In this document: positions 22,761-33,514 of the stretch, piece by piece
How the letters are laid out: each line of letters opens with the position of its first letter
Position numbering within the stretch: position 1 is the first letter of the stretch
Assembly: GCA_964058805.1 (NCBI GenBank)
Contig: CAXKVV010001213.1
Coordinates: 1-33,514 of the forward strand
Reading direction: 5' to 3'
DNA from: Schoenoplectus triqueter
Lineage: Eukaryota > Streptophyta > Magnoliopsida > Poales > Cyperaceae
DNA: 33,514 bases
Position numbers and translations under genes: made by a program
The notes under the pieces: generated by a model
Told to the model about the DNA's origin: nothing
The model's database searches: none
Seen by the model: the letters and a program-made list of their open reading frames with translations, nothing else

Positions 22761-23361
22761 ATCCACAAAGCTAAACTTTTAATGCACACTTCACACTTTT
22801 CATTCAATTGTCACTCCCAATTTGGAGAACAGGTCCTATTTCACTCCTTCCCTCCCTTCCCTTTAATGATAATTTGTGGATCACACCCTTAAAAGGATTG
22901 AGGTAGACGTTGGTGACATTACATATGGAGACTGATTAAAAGCATAGATAAACATTAATTATTTTAGATTTCCTATTTTTCTTAATATTTTTGTTGAATT
23001 CTTTTCTAAACTTTGTTTTTTTATATATATTTTTGGACGCGACTAACAGTACCCAGCGTTAATCCCCAAAAAATTCCCCGCAAATGACTTTTCATTTTCA
23101 GAAAGTTTCGCTCAACTGCGCTTAATAAACTTTCCTTTTTCGCACCACGTGATTATTTCTCCGCCGAATAAAGATCATCTACACAAAACCCACATGATAA
23201 TTTCTGAAACGTCAAACCCATGTTATATGTAATCATATTGTTCAGGTATTTTTATATATGTGAGTAGTATTTAAAAAAATTATAAGTATTTAGATTTTTA
23301 TTTTTATGTAATGTAATTTACTTATGTTAGTTATTGATATATCATATTTAATTATTTATTG
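22761..23361. other. Intergenic DNA
   Basis: No gene supported. Includes a CT-rich tract (about 22845-22862) and AT-rich sequence leading into the minisatellite. Confidence 0.35.
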
Positions 23362-23842
23362 TAAGTATTTAGATACAATATTAGATATTTAGATTTCTTA
23401 CTTAGGTATTTAGATATGTATTTTTGATATTTAGATATGTATTCTACGTATTTAAGTATAATATCTCGGTATTTAGATTTCTTATTTAGGTATTTAGAGA
23501 TGTGTTCTGGGTATTTAGATATTTGTTCTGCATATTTAGATATGTGTTCTGAGTATTTAAGTTTAATATCTAGGTATTTAAATTTTTTATTTAGGTATGT
23601 AGATATTTTTTCTGGGTATATAAGTATAATATTTAGGTATTTAGATTTCTTATTTAGGTGTTTAGATATGTGTTCTGGGTATTTAAGTATAATATCTAGG
23701 TATTTAGATTTCTTATTTAAGTATTTGGATATGTGTTTTGGGTATTTAGATATTTAGATATGTGTTCTGAGTATTTAAGTATAATATCTAGATATTTAGA
23801 TTTCTTATTTAACTATTTAGATATACGTTCTGAGTATTTAAA
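23362..23842. repeat. 63-bp minisatellite built of three 21-bp subunits
   Basis: The unit is TATTTAAGTATAATATCTAG plus G, then TATTTAGATTTCTTATTTAG plus G, then TATTTAGATATGTGTTCTGG plus G. It recurs with point changes and with some subunits lost or added (for example at about 23516-23560 and 23740-23770). Because 21 is divisible by three, one frame stays open for 106 codons (23437-23757). This gives a periodic SRYLDFLFRYLDMCSGYL-like peptide that I regard as an artefact of the repeat. Confidence 0.9.
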
Positions 23843-25009
23843 TATCATTTATATGTGATTATCTGGAGTATGCGATTTCTTTCAATTATTTATTGAATAA
23901 CACGAAAAAAATCACAAAATAATATTTTCTCATAAAGCAACTAGTACACTTTAAATATATCTTTATATAATTTTATCAACCTAATAATACATCCAATATC
24001 ACAACATTCTAATTTATGTTCAACATCAAAATAATAAATACATGAAACATATTTCAACATCATAAGTTCGAAAGAAGAGAGAATTCAAAAAAAACATTAG
24101 GCCAGATCTAATATGGGATGTTGGGGTCAACTAGTACATACTTGATTAAAGAAATGAACACTAATAGTACGAAAATTATCCAGTGATGAAGAGTGCGGGC
24201 AATAAAAGATTTTATCTATATTTTTAGGGTGCAAACTGATATTGAATTAGACAACCTAGAAATTCCACTCCGCACTTGCATCTTTTATTATGAGCTTTTA
24301 TAAACATTGCAAGATTAAAAATGTTCTCTCTTGATTGCTTAAAGTGGAAAAAAAATTGTCTTCTCTTGATTGCTTAAAGTGGAAAAAAAGATGATGTGAT
24401 CTGGAGTTTGCTTTTTCAATTTCTTGTTTGCACTTTGGAAGTACGAGTTCCTTTTCAAATTAAAAACTACCCTTTGAAACCATAGGTTAATTATCTTTTC
24501 AGATTCAAGGAAAATTAATGCATGTGAGGATCTATTTTGGAAATAATCCTTAATTAGGTGACAACACCCCCCCCCCCCCTGGAATATATAAAGGAGTTTT
24601 TGTTCATCGTCTCGATGATTCCATCTTTAATGGTCTTTCATTATTAATTACTGAGAATCAATTCATTCTCATAACATCAAGAGTATTTCATGCTCTTTTA
24701 ATTGGTCAACTTAAAATGTTAAAAATTATGCATGGTATCATAATATTATGTTCTCTACAGAAAACAAATGCAAACAGAGAGAACCTACATTAAAAGCATC
24801 GAAAGTCGAAATCAAGTCTCATACGGTCAGAAATACAAACATTCAGATAAACAAGAAACTAAAAATATATATTAAAAGAAGGAAAAAGGACATAACGAAA
24901 GAACAAATTAAGTAATTAACTAGACCAAAAAGGCATCTATAGAATAGTGCACTTGTTAGTTTTCTAAATGCCTTCATAACTAAAAGTTTAGCAAACCACC
25001 ATAAACGCA
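23843..25009. other. Intergenic DNA and 3' region of the phytocyanin gene
   Basis: No gene supported. TCTCTTGATTGCTTAAAGTG followed by an A-run occurs twice in tandem at about 24326-24388. A run of 13 C lies at 24567-24579. The part next to 25009 is the likely 3' untranslated region of the minus-strand phytocyanin gene. Confidence 0.4.
24326..24388. repeat. Tandem duplication of about 37 bp
   Basis: Two adjacent copies of TCTCTTGATTGCTTAAAGTG plus GAAAAAAA, separated by a few bases. Confidence 0.8.
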
Positions 25010-25699
25010 TCAAGCAAAGAGCAGCACCATCAACGGCAGCGCTAAAAAAGTTTTATGCCCAATTATCTGCCGGAAAGCAGCACTCGAATGGTGTCGGCTT
25101 GACGGGCTTGACTGATCAGGTCCCGGAGCAGCAGTCGGGGATCCTGATGGGCTCGTTCCTTTATTCCATGCCATGACCCGCACAATCATCCTCTGGCCCG
25201 CAGGACAGTGTCCCGGCTCACCGCTTATGAAGTAGAAGAACCCTACTCTGTCAAATTCAAAAGTCGAGTTGCCATCAGTGAACATGACAATCGGGTTGGA
25301 GGCATCACAATTCCTGTAGTCATCACGGCTGACAAGTAGCACCGAGTCGTTCTCGTACTTGAAATCTGTAATATCATTAATTAATTGACATTACAGGGCA
25401 GAAATATTATTGCAAAGAAAACATGCATGTAGATATTAATTTACTTATATGTAAATAAAGTTTGAAGAGTAGCATGTACACAATGAATCGCCGACATGGA
25501 AGTGGTTACGCAGGGCCCAGTGGTTGTAGTTAGACTCTGCTTCGTTGCCTTCAGTCGGCAGAGTCCAGCCTACGGGCCCACCAACAGTGAACTGGTTTGC
25601 AAATGCGAGATTGAAGAATAAAAGGGAAGTAGCAAGGGAGAGAAAGAGGAGGTTGGCGGTGGTGGCAGCAAATATGTGGCGTGAAGAGAGAGATGCCAT
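25010..25699 (-). CDS. Early nodulin-like phytocyanin, predicted GPI-anchored, 191 aa
   Basis: Two exons, 25699-25480 and 25365-25010, with a GT-AG phase-1 intron of 114 bases at the position usual for phytocyanins (junction GDSL-YFKYEND). Residues 1-34 are a signal peptide (cleavage after LAFA expected). The plastocyanin-like domain follows (NQFTVGGPVGW, HFHVGDSLYFKY, DDYRNCDASNP, FYFISGEPGHCPAGQRM). The Pro/Ser/Ala-rich linker (PSGSPTAAPGPDQSSPSS) is suited to arabinogalactan glycosylation, and the hydrophobic tail LALPLMVLLFA is typical of GPI-anchor signals. In copper-binding phytocyanins a His stands before the Val at the first ligand; here the residues are NDSV, so that His is missing, as in the ENODL group. 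The disulfide cysteines remain. A plasma-membrane or wall-face role without copper binding is therefore expected; the specific function is unknown. Confidence 0.92.
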
Positions 25700-25807
25700 G
25701 GATCTGCAGAAACCAGAGTACTAATTATCAAACAGAGGAAGAGGCGTGCAAAGGAGTTGATATTTAAGTTTGAATTCGAGGGGTCGGATTTGAGGAGCGA
25801 AGCGGGG

Positions 25808-25815
25808 TTTATAAA
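25808..25815 (-). promoter_or_regulatory. TATA box of the phytocyanin gene
   Basis: On the minus strand the sequence reads TTTATAAACCCC, about 110 bases upstream of the start codon. Confidence 0.5.
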
Positions 25816-26479
25816 AGGAAAAAAAGGCGGTTATGGTTATGGAAAGAATGGGAGGCGAAGGGGGGTGATGAATGGAAATGCGATTGATGGCTTTTCATAT
25901 TTATTTTTCTATTAAGAGTACAAGGGTCAACGAGTCCAGCGAAGAAACCGCATGTCGGACTTGGTTGAACTTGAATTTTGGTCTTGGGCCGCCTCCGCCT
26001 GAGATCGACTGGGCCTCATAATTTAGAAATTACGAACTGTGCATCTACATATTCTGCTTTGAGCAAAACATGGAAAGGAAGCCCGAGAGCCTAGTTAAGG
26101 TTATTTCAGTTTGGCAAAACCACAAGGAGATACAAAACAACGCCCATTGAAGGAGATGTATCAACTTAATTTTTCCAAAATATATAAAAAAGATAAGAGA
26201 GAAAACGAAGTAAAAGAGCAATCTAGTATCTAACATACACTAGACCTAACAGTGAACAAGTAAAACAGGCAAATTGAGTTACAGCTTGATTGAAGCACCA
26301 TTTGAGATAAAACAAATAGTAACCTACCACAAGTATATTAGGAGTTTACAATTCACAATTTCACATTAATTAACCAAAAGGTTGAAAAGGAATTTCCCAA
26401 TTTTCACATTTCTCATTTCCGGAGATAAGATCTCCAATGGCACTTCAATCGCGGCATTTGGGTGTTATCAATAATAAGT
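25816..26479. other. Phytocyanin promoter region and 3' flank of the zinc-finger gene
   Basis: Two GGGCC-containing site II-like motifs lie at about 25984-25990 and 26010-26016, 290-320 bases upstream of the phytocyanin start. A 63-codon minus-strand frame here has no recognisable content. No other gene is supported. Confidence 0.35.
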
Positions 26480-29400
26480 TCAAGCTTTGTAGATGACAAC
26501 AAAGCAAGGAAGGATTGCTCTTGAATTGAACACAAATAGCTCATCCAGGTTGGAATAAGGTCCCGATGCACCGGCCAAGGAGTCGTACTCTTCAGATACT
26601 TCTTGAATTTGGGTCCGTCTGACTCTGCCAGCTATTACCCTGAAAAGGGAAAAAAATGCTCTTTCATTTCTAGATATTACATTAGACCCATTTCTTGAGC
26701 TTAATTTCGACAAATTTGGATCATTTTTTTATATCTTTCTTAAGATTTATGTTAGTGCCAATGTATCTTAAATTCTTCATTAGACTTGCTATTATCTTTA
26801 TTGAACCCATCAACTTAGCATGATATTTGGGTCAAATTTCTGTGTGAAAAGAATTAAAGTGTTTTCTAAGTCAATTGGGTGCCATGAAAATTTGGGACAA
26901 ATTTCTGTGTGATATGCATGTTAAGATGTCCAAATAAGAATAAATTCTGCTGTACGCATTTTTGTTGTTTGAGGTTTTGTAAAGAATTATTAACATGCAG
27001 ACATAAACAAAACCTCATATTGTCTTGACGCCTGAATGATATGGGTTTGGATCTTACCTACAAACAAGCATGGCCCGCTTCTCATCAGATTTCATGACAG
27101 AATCATGAGCTCGGCCACTAGTGGCCATGGTTAAAATCCACCCATTTGAGTCGGGCTTGAACCCATCCTTTATGACAGCACACACATGGCAATTCGGGTT
27201 AGAGCTGCATAAGTTTGTGGCCCCATTAAGGCCAAGCGGACATGCCAGGGTGGTGCAGTGGAATCTAATCATTGAATTTTCAACATTAGTCCGTAATTAG
27301 ATGTGCAATTTTGTAGCCATGGAATTTATGACAGCACAAACATGGCAATAACATGTTAGTACATTATCTTAGAAAATCTAGTTGTCAGATTAGATTATTG
27401 GGACTAGTTACCTTGTTGGAACATTACAGGTCTCATGTTGGATTATTGAATTTTGTATTGTAAACTGAACACTTAGTGCAGCTAGAATATTTTCATGTGG
27501 TATGTACCAAAGTTTGAGTTGGCTGACTACTGGATATGGAATTATAAATCTTTGTCACAACAAATTCAAGAATAGTTCAAGTCCATTACTGAAATACTAG
27601 TATATGAAAAGGAAATGGAATCAAATATTAAAATGAGATACTCAGAGGTTTCAATACCAGTTCGGCAATAGATTGATCTTAGAGATTGCTGGTATTTGGT
27701 TTTTATTCTACGAAATTTTCAGCTGTTGCTTCTTTAATAAGGATTTATGGAGGTCAAATTGAACATCAAGTTCCAACCAAACGCAATACAAAAGCTACTC
27801 AACAGCTAGTACTGACACCATTTACCTCCATCACGGGGTTATAGTACCTGAGAAGCTCATTGCCATCAGCAGTACATCTGGGGTACTTTTTTGCGAATTT
27901 ACTGGATTTGATTTTGATTGAATCACGATAATCTTCAAATTTTAAAATGGTCTTTTGGGAGTTTTGGACCTTCAAAATCCGCTCGATCGTGCAAATTGGG
28001 GAATTCTTCTTGAGCCAGCTTGATTGAAATATTATCTCTATTATGTTCCTACTTGTGTCTTCAGGACCCAATTCTGAAACTAAATTGTACATATAGAAGT
28101 TAAAATTACAACTTATTAAAAGCTTAGTATAATATTGTTTTAAAATTTTGAAGCTGTCAAGTGTTTTTATCCTTCAAATAGTACTGTTTAATGGCATTTG
28201 CTTTGCAAACGGAGGAAATACACATTTGGGTGAAACAGAGCACGATTGTACCAAGTTAAGTACCAGTCATGGCCAGTGTACTACGGATATAATGTAAGTC
28301 ATTATTTGGAACAAAAAATCTGATATATGCTGGGAAGTTTTGTAATCTTTGCAACTGCTGCCAATTATACCATTCACCAGGTAAATGATAATCTAATCTA
28401 AAGTTTGATTCCTAATGATTTATTATGTGTCAAGATATGAGAATTAGTCAAAAACTAAAAGCATGAAGTATTTTCTTTTTGAAAGACAAGTTTTAAGTCT
28501 GTCGTTTGGATGTATTGATTAATATTAAGTAAATCAGAACAAAATTTTATAAAGAAGTATGGTTAACTAATTTGTTTCCTGATGATTTGGTGTATCAAAA
28601 TATTACAGATGGAGCATAAAGTTTTACTTTTTGTTTTGTTTTGTGAATGACATGTTTCGAGTTTATATTAAAGAAATGTGTACTATTGGGAAGTGGAAAC
28701 TATGGTTCTTAACTTATTATTTAAGTAATATTGGAAAATACCTTTTTTAAAGAAGCTTTTGCAAGGGACAAATAATAATTACATTGATGAGTTCCATGTT
28801 CATATTTCCACTACTACACACTAGTATACAAATATAATAATGAGTCAGAATAATAGGAAAAATTCAAAAATGCCCAAATAATTAGAAAATTACCTGCATG
28901 CCTTATAGCTTGGTGATGTTCCAAGCTCTCACTTCTGACAAAAATCTCACCGCACTCATGACAAGTGCACATGACCCTCATGGACCCTCCATGGACCGGG
29001 TCCACCACACTGTGGCACTCGTAACAGCCAGACAATCTCCTAAACTGCATTCCTCTAAAAGAGCCTCCAATGGAGTAACTGGAGGAATAAGAATTGGAGG
29101 AGGCACAAGAGGCGCTAGAGGAGAACAAGCTACTAGGCACATGCTCACCATTTACCATCTCATTCGGGGGCTTTTTTGTAATTAGTCTTTCTTTGCTGGT
29201 GCAAGCACTGATTGATACTCTCCGCCTCTCACAAGGCTCCTCCTCTGGCTTGCACAAGGTGGCCTCTTTTTGTTTGCAAAGAGACCCAGAGCAACCGCCC
29301 TTTTTGCATCTTTTTCTGTGGTTTTCTGAGGAGTCAAGGTGGCTTTTGCAATTGAAGATGCTTTTCAGGGCTAATCTGTAAGATGGGCTCTCTGGTTCTT

Positions 29401-29488
29401 GGTTGGCTTGGTGCTGCGGCGGCTTGTTGGTTTCTTTTTCTCTCTTCTTCATGGATGGTTTTTCTCTTGGCTTCCTTGTTTCTCCCAT
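26480..29488 (-). CDS. C2H2 zinc-finger protein with PARP-like C-terminal domain, four exons, 397 aa
   Basis: Exons are 29488-28894, 28079-27848, 27264-27058 and 26639-26480, with GT-AG borders and matching phases (1, 2, 2). The N-terminus is basic and low-complexity (KPREKPSMKKREKETNK, then a Ser-rich tract). A single zinc finger spans about residues 176-197: CHECGEIF...HHQAIRH, spacing C-x2-C-x12-H-x4-H. After the first intron comes the conserved VSELGPEDTSRNIIEIIFQ and SSWLKKNSPICTIERILKV block. Next are CTADGNELLRFHCTTLACPLG, CSSNPNCHVCAVIKDGF and GRAHDSVMKSDEKRAMLVCR. The end is EEYDSL...YSNLDELFVFNSRAILPCFVVIYKA. This is the layout of the plant C2H2 family with a PARP-catalytic-like fold (Arabidopsis has several members of about 400 aa). 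I do not see the usual PARP H-Y-E catalytic triad, so ADP-ribosyl transfer is doubtful. The nuclear role is inferred from the finger. Confidence 0.92.
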
Positions 29489-29647
29489 TGGAAGTTTAGA
29501 CAGGGAGCAAGAGAGACTAGAGTTGGAGAGAGAATTTGTGTTTTATTCTTTAATTAGCTATGATGATTGTATGGCAGTGAGAGATTAGATTCAGTGGCAT
29601 GGCAGGAAAAGGATAGAGTTCTGGTTATATTCCATTTTTACCTTTTT

Positions 29648-29658
29648 TTTATATATAT
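29648..29658 (-). promoter_or_regulatory. TATA-like box of the zinc-finger gene
   Basis: On the minus strand the sequence reads ATATATATAAAAA about 160 bases upstream of the start codon, with a CT-rich region near the expected start of transcription. Confidence 0.4.
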
Positions 29659-29699
29659 TTCTCTCTCCGTTGATGGTACTGTAAAGCAACATCGTCTTT

Positions 29700-32359
29700 G
29701 GAAACAGGAGGGACCGAGGGAACCTCGGCGAATTTGCTTTTATATAGAGTGTATATTTGTTGGAAAATTATCCCTCCAGAATTATAATGATGTTACTACT
29801 TACTGTTACCAACTTACCATTAAGAGATGGTACTTCGGGTTTTGCTTTAAGGTCCTTTATTTTTCCTTTATTATCGGAGGCGGGATTTTGATCAGGAAGT
29901 AATTATCGGATTATAATAGTTTATCGGGTTCAAACTCATTAACTAATCGGATACTAAATAAAAAATTAATAATTTAATATATATTCTTACCTAATAAAAA
30001 ATTTATTAAAATAATAATATTTTATATATTAAAAATAAAACTCAAAGTAATAGATAGAAAGTTTTCGTTTACGGAACTTTATATTTTGATATCTGTACAT
30101 AATTATTTCATCATGCACGATATTAAGTATTTTTTTCTCAATGAAAATAATTAGATAATTTAAGAGGGCAAAAAAAATTCAGAAAGAAATAAATTACCGA
30201 AAACACTACTTAAAAATATTATTTTTTAAAATCCAGGATAAAGCAGCAGACCCCTGAACTCACATACATCCGCCGCTGTTTATAATAAACAATAGGAACA
30301 ATCCATATTAAAATATTACCGTTTTCCACTTCTCATTCGAGAATTGTATACTACTATGGTTTTTATGATTACATGTGATTGTAGTTACAAGGTACAATTA
30401 AGAACGTTTTTGCCAAAAAAAAATATATGATTTAATATTGATAATATCCACCAGAAATTTCACAGGAAAACTTCTAGTTAGATCTCTGAAAGTTTGCAAG
30501 ATCTATGCTGTAATACACTAATTCCAAATAATATAATTAATTAAGCAGGGAAAAAATACTCTGCCATTATTATATTCATGATATTGATTATTGAATTGGT
30601 TATTATGAATAAGTTAATTTCTAAATTGAAACATAACATTGTAGACAATGTGTTCACACAACATATATATAGAAATAAGAATTATTCCGACGCATATTAA
30701 ATATTTTGGTAAATCCATTAAGCATCTTAAAAATATATCGTTCTAACATAGACAACGAATTTGCAGATATGATTTCCATCATCTTAGATTAACACGCATT
30801 AAATTTTAATTAATTTATAATCTTATTGGCCATTGATTAAAAACATTTTTTATTCAATTGCTAAAATTATTAAAATTGGATGATTGAAGGCATAATAGCT
30901 TTCCGGCTGCCAAAGTTTGATACACAACATACTTTACTAATGAAGTATAAATCTACAATTTTAATTTTATAATATTGGGAATGAATGTACTATAAAAGTT
31001 AGATGTGAGCTAGAATTGTTCAAAACATGATGAAATTTGATGTATGTTTTTCCAAAATTTGAACAAACCAAAATTAAGATACGTAATATATGATATCAGA
31101 AAAGTATACTTGATCAAAATGTAAGAAATATTCAGCGTGTCATTTATATGTCGGTCATATACTTATATTTCTGTAATTCTCAAATTTATTTAAATTGACA
31201 TAAAAGATTTATTAAATTGTCTAAATAAATCATTGTCAACATTATCTGTATTGGAGGTCAACTTTTTTTGGAAGAGTCAAATACAACTTTGACAAAGGAT
31301 ACAACCAAAAATATTATGTTGTGTAATTTGGCGACTAAACCATGAGTATGGGATAAAATAAATGGTGCATTACATGGCATTACATGGCATTACATCTGAG
31401 TCAATTGGGGCACAGAAATTGTGTGAGAGGAGTTGAAGACAAGAAAGACACAATGTGGTCCTTGTTTGGTGGATGGAGTCCGAAAAACAGGGGAATTGGA
31501 GTGACCTGTACTAGGGCTGTATCAGATTCTCTGTGGGAAGTACATATAAATCCTGCTGCATGGCATATTGTCTATTGCCTATTGGCAATTGGCATGGCCA
31601 TGGCATAATGGCATTCACTTCATAGTTAATGTGCTCTGTAAAGTCATTTGCAAAGCAGCAACGTTTCGAAAAGTGAAATATCACTCAGTTGTATGATTAA
31701 AGACGTATCATATAGGGAGAGAGGGGTTAAAGCTTATCAACATTTTATATAGTTATCCCTTCCCTATTACTTATCATCATATACTGTGAAGAATGGTTTT
31801 ATGAAATCCACAGAGAATCTGGGAATTGGAGCGTCCAGCACTTATGAGAGCTTGCTTTCCACTTTGAAAAGGTCACGTGCTTCCATGCATCAATGCATGC
31901 TGCATCTGAATTCTGAAAGAGCTGTTCGTGGACCCTTTTGTTCATCCGAGTACCCTATTTGAGACCCGACCCGGTAACTCACGGTGCCAGCTGTCAATGC
32001 ATCGTCGTACACGGTTATAATTTTGGTTTTCAATGTTCCTTTGTAATTTGTAGATAACAAATATGTTATTGATTTGAGTTCTATCTATACTATAATATAT
32101 TATAAAGAGTGTAAATATTGATGACATCTATATATTAATATTATCAGATAATATATACTGATTAAAATAATTTTATTCAATTTATAATTGTGATTGATTG
32201 ATTTTATAAAAGCGACAATTCGATTTTGAAACAAACACATTTTTCATCTCCATTCAATTTATAATTGTGATTTTTTACCAATACATTTATAGGAGGTATA
32301 AAATATTATCTACCAAATTAGATTAAACATCAATTATTATTAAGTTCTAGTAAAAAGCT
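29700..32359. other. AT-rich intergenic DNA
   Basis: No supported gene. Three tandem GCATTACATG units lie at about 31366-31395. A 74-codon plus-strand frame (31384-31608) sits in less AT-rich DNA but has no recognisable domain. GGTCACGTGCTTCC (with a CACGTG G-box) at about 31871 and nearby CATGCATCAATGCATGC look promoter-like, without an assigned gene. Confidence 0.35.
31366..31395. repeat. Short tandem repeat of GCATTACATG
   Basis: Three consecutive 10-base units, the last one truncated. Confidence 0.75.
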
Positions 32360-32362
32360 AAG

Positions 32363-32750
32363 CATTGTACAACCTTACTAAAAAAAATTATTATATTTTA
32401 TACATTATCTTTTATTAAATGATGAATTAATTTTATTTAAAAATTTAGATCCTTTATAGTTGATTTATATATAAATTATATCTAAATAAAATATATTATT
32501 TTTATAATAAAATTAATGTCAAATATAATTATTTTATAAAAAAAGTTGTATACCAAATAATTTATAATAAAAAATAAAAACTACACACTATATGATCTTA
32601 TTCAAAAAAATATTATATTTTATACATCATATATTTTTTAAATAATAAATTTATTTCATTTTAAAATTTAAGAGACTTTGTGATAAATTTATATATTAAT
32701 TATAATAAAATTAGTGCTAGATATAAATAATTTTAAAATTAATAGATTCC
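32363..32750. repeat. Diverged direct duplication with a period of about 235 bp
   Basis: ATTATATTTTATACATTATC near 32390 is repeated as ATTATATTTTATACATCATA near 32611. Matching continues downstream in the same order: AATTTATTT..., a region of AAAATTTA(G/A)GA, GATTTATATATAAATTAT versus AAATTTATATATTAATTATA, and ATAAAATTA(A)TG-like blocks. AT-rich and non-coding; possibly two units of a tandem repeat or two related insertions. Confidence 0.5.
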
Positions 32751-33377
32751 GCACAACGGATGAGTTTTGTGCTAGTAGATTAGAAAGAATGATGATATTT
32801 TCTTGAAAGAAAAATTGTAAATGAAAAGAAAGCAATTTTACAGCTGCAATTACATTGAGAGGCAATGCTAAAATATACAATAGAAGAGACCGCAATTATT
32901 ATCAAGATGATAATAAATCAAAATTAAACATTTTTAATTTCTTCTTTCAAACCCCTCATAAATAATTTAATATTGTACAAACTTTGAAATTTTAACAGTC
33001 CGATAGAAGAGTTGTACACAGGAACCCAAACAAACCACATTAGTTTATATTTCACCAAAACACAACAAACAGACTCCCGACAAATAAAATATATGGGGGC
33101 TGGGTCGCTCACACCCCAGAAATAATAAAACGGATTTGGGGTGACTAATCCCGCCACGTACGCACGACGAAACATGCGTACGAAAAGCTAAATGAATAAA
33201 ATAAGTCAAATCTCAGAATAAACAAAATAATAATAATAATACAAAACAATAACAGTCCAGAGTAACAAGAATAGAATACAACGCCGACATCGGCGGGGCT
33301 AGCTCCATCGGAATGGGCAGCAATCTCTCAAAATAAAAACCCAAAAGAAAGAAATAAAACTCAAAACCCGATAGATC

Positions 33378-33514
33378 CTAATCCACTACCCTGCTCACAT
33401 GCGGAAGCGGCGAAGCATCTCTGTCACCACGCAGGACTGCACCTAGCACTCTTATCCAAAAACTCAATCCCGCTCCTGTAAAACCTGGACCCCACAACCA
33501 CCGTGGAAACGTGA
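33378..33514 (-). CDS. Possible 3' end of a minus-strand gene cut by the window edge
   Basis: The last 130 bases are clearly less AT-rich and codon-like on the minus strand. One frame reads STVVVGSRFYRSGIEFLD and stops at 33424-33426. A second frame stays open to 33378-33380. I cannot identify either, and neither can be judged without the upstream sequence. The A-rich stretch to the left, with several TTTATT strings (AATAAA on the minus strand), would suit a 3' untranslated region. Confidence 0.3.
   Translation of the reverse strand, partial: TFPRWLWGPGFTGAGLSFWIRVLGAVLRGDRDASPLPHVSRVVD

Noticed and set aside
23437..23757. 106-aa periodic open frame
   Set aside because: It is translated minisatellite with a 21-bp step; nothing else indicates a gene.
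28898..29902. Plus-strand open frames of 95-111 aa over and beside the zinc-finger gene
   Set aside because: They run opposite to a well supported exon or through its promoter and have no recognisable content.
31384..31608. 74-aa plus-strand frame
   Set aside because: Starts inside a GCATTACATG tandem repeat and shows no family motif; kept only as a note in the intergenic entry.

Overview
The window is nuclear DNA of a flowering plant, most likely a eudicot. The reasons are AT-rich intergenic DNA, GT-AG introns in phase with the reading frames, plant-specific families (auxin response factor, phytocyanin, X8 domain, plant C2H2/PARP-like protein) and several plant-type miniature transposons. 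I cannot name the species from sequence alone. Exon models were built by hand from reading frame, splice sites and phase; none was checked against transcripts or databases.

Six gene models are supported. From the left they are: (1) a small secreted X8-domain protein on the minus strand (457-1274, four exons, 119 aa). (2) An ARF10/16/17-class auxin response factor on the plus strand (3872-7728, five exons, about 537 aa), closest in layout to ARF17, carrying a near-perfect miR160 target site at 7127-7147. (3) A plant protein of unknown function on the minus strand (12349-13624, two exons, 198 aa) with an N-terminal CxxH...CxxC motif and a very basic C-terminus. (4) An intronless canonical histone H4 on the minus strand (21545-21856), with CCACGTCA and octamer-like promoter motifs. 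(5) An early nodulin-like phytocyanin on the minus strand (25010-25699, two exons, 191 aa), predicted GPI-anchored and lacking the first copper ligand. (6) A C2H2 zinc-finger protein with a PARP-like C-terminal domain on the minus strand (26480-29488, four exons, 397 aa). The right edge may hold the 3' end of another minus-strand gene.

The space between genes is rich in small non-autonomous elements. There are two hAT-type MITEs, one with a perfect 8-bp target duplication. Two related fold-back elements lie about 0.7 kb apart between the ARF gene and gene 3. A further inverted-repeat element lies just after the ARF gene. The most striking element is a roughly 450-bp fold-back unit just upstream of histone H4 that carries four copies of one near-perfect palindrome. 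A 63-bp minisatellite (3 x 21 bp), an ATT microsatellite and several local duplications complete the picture.

The genes do not form a pathway. They look like an ordinary set of independent plant genes with accessory DNA between them. The observations most worth following are the four-palindrome element beside the H4 promoter, the related fold-back pair, the miR160-regulated ARF with its uncertain 3' end, and a compact 59-nt perfect-type hairpin at 20720-20778.
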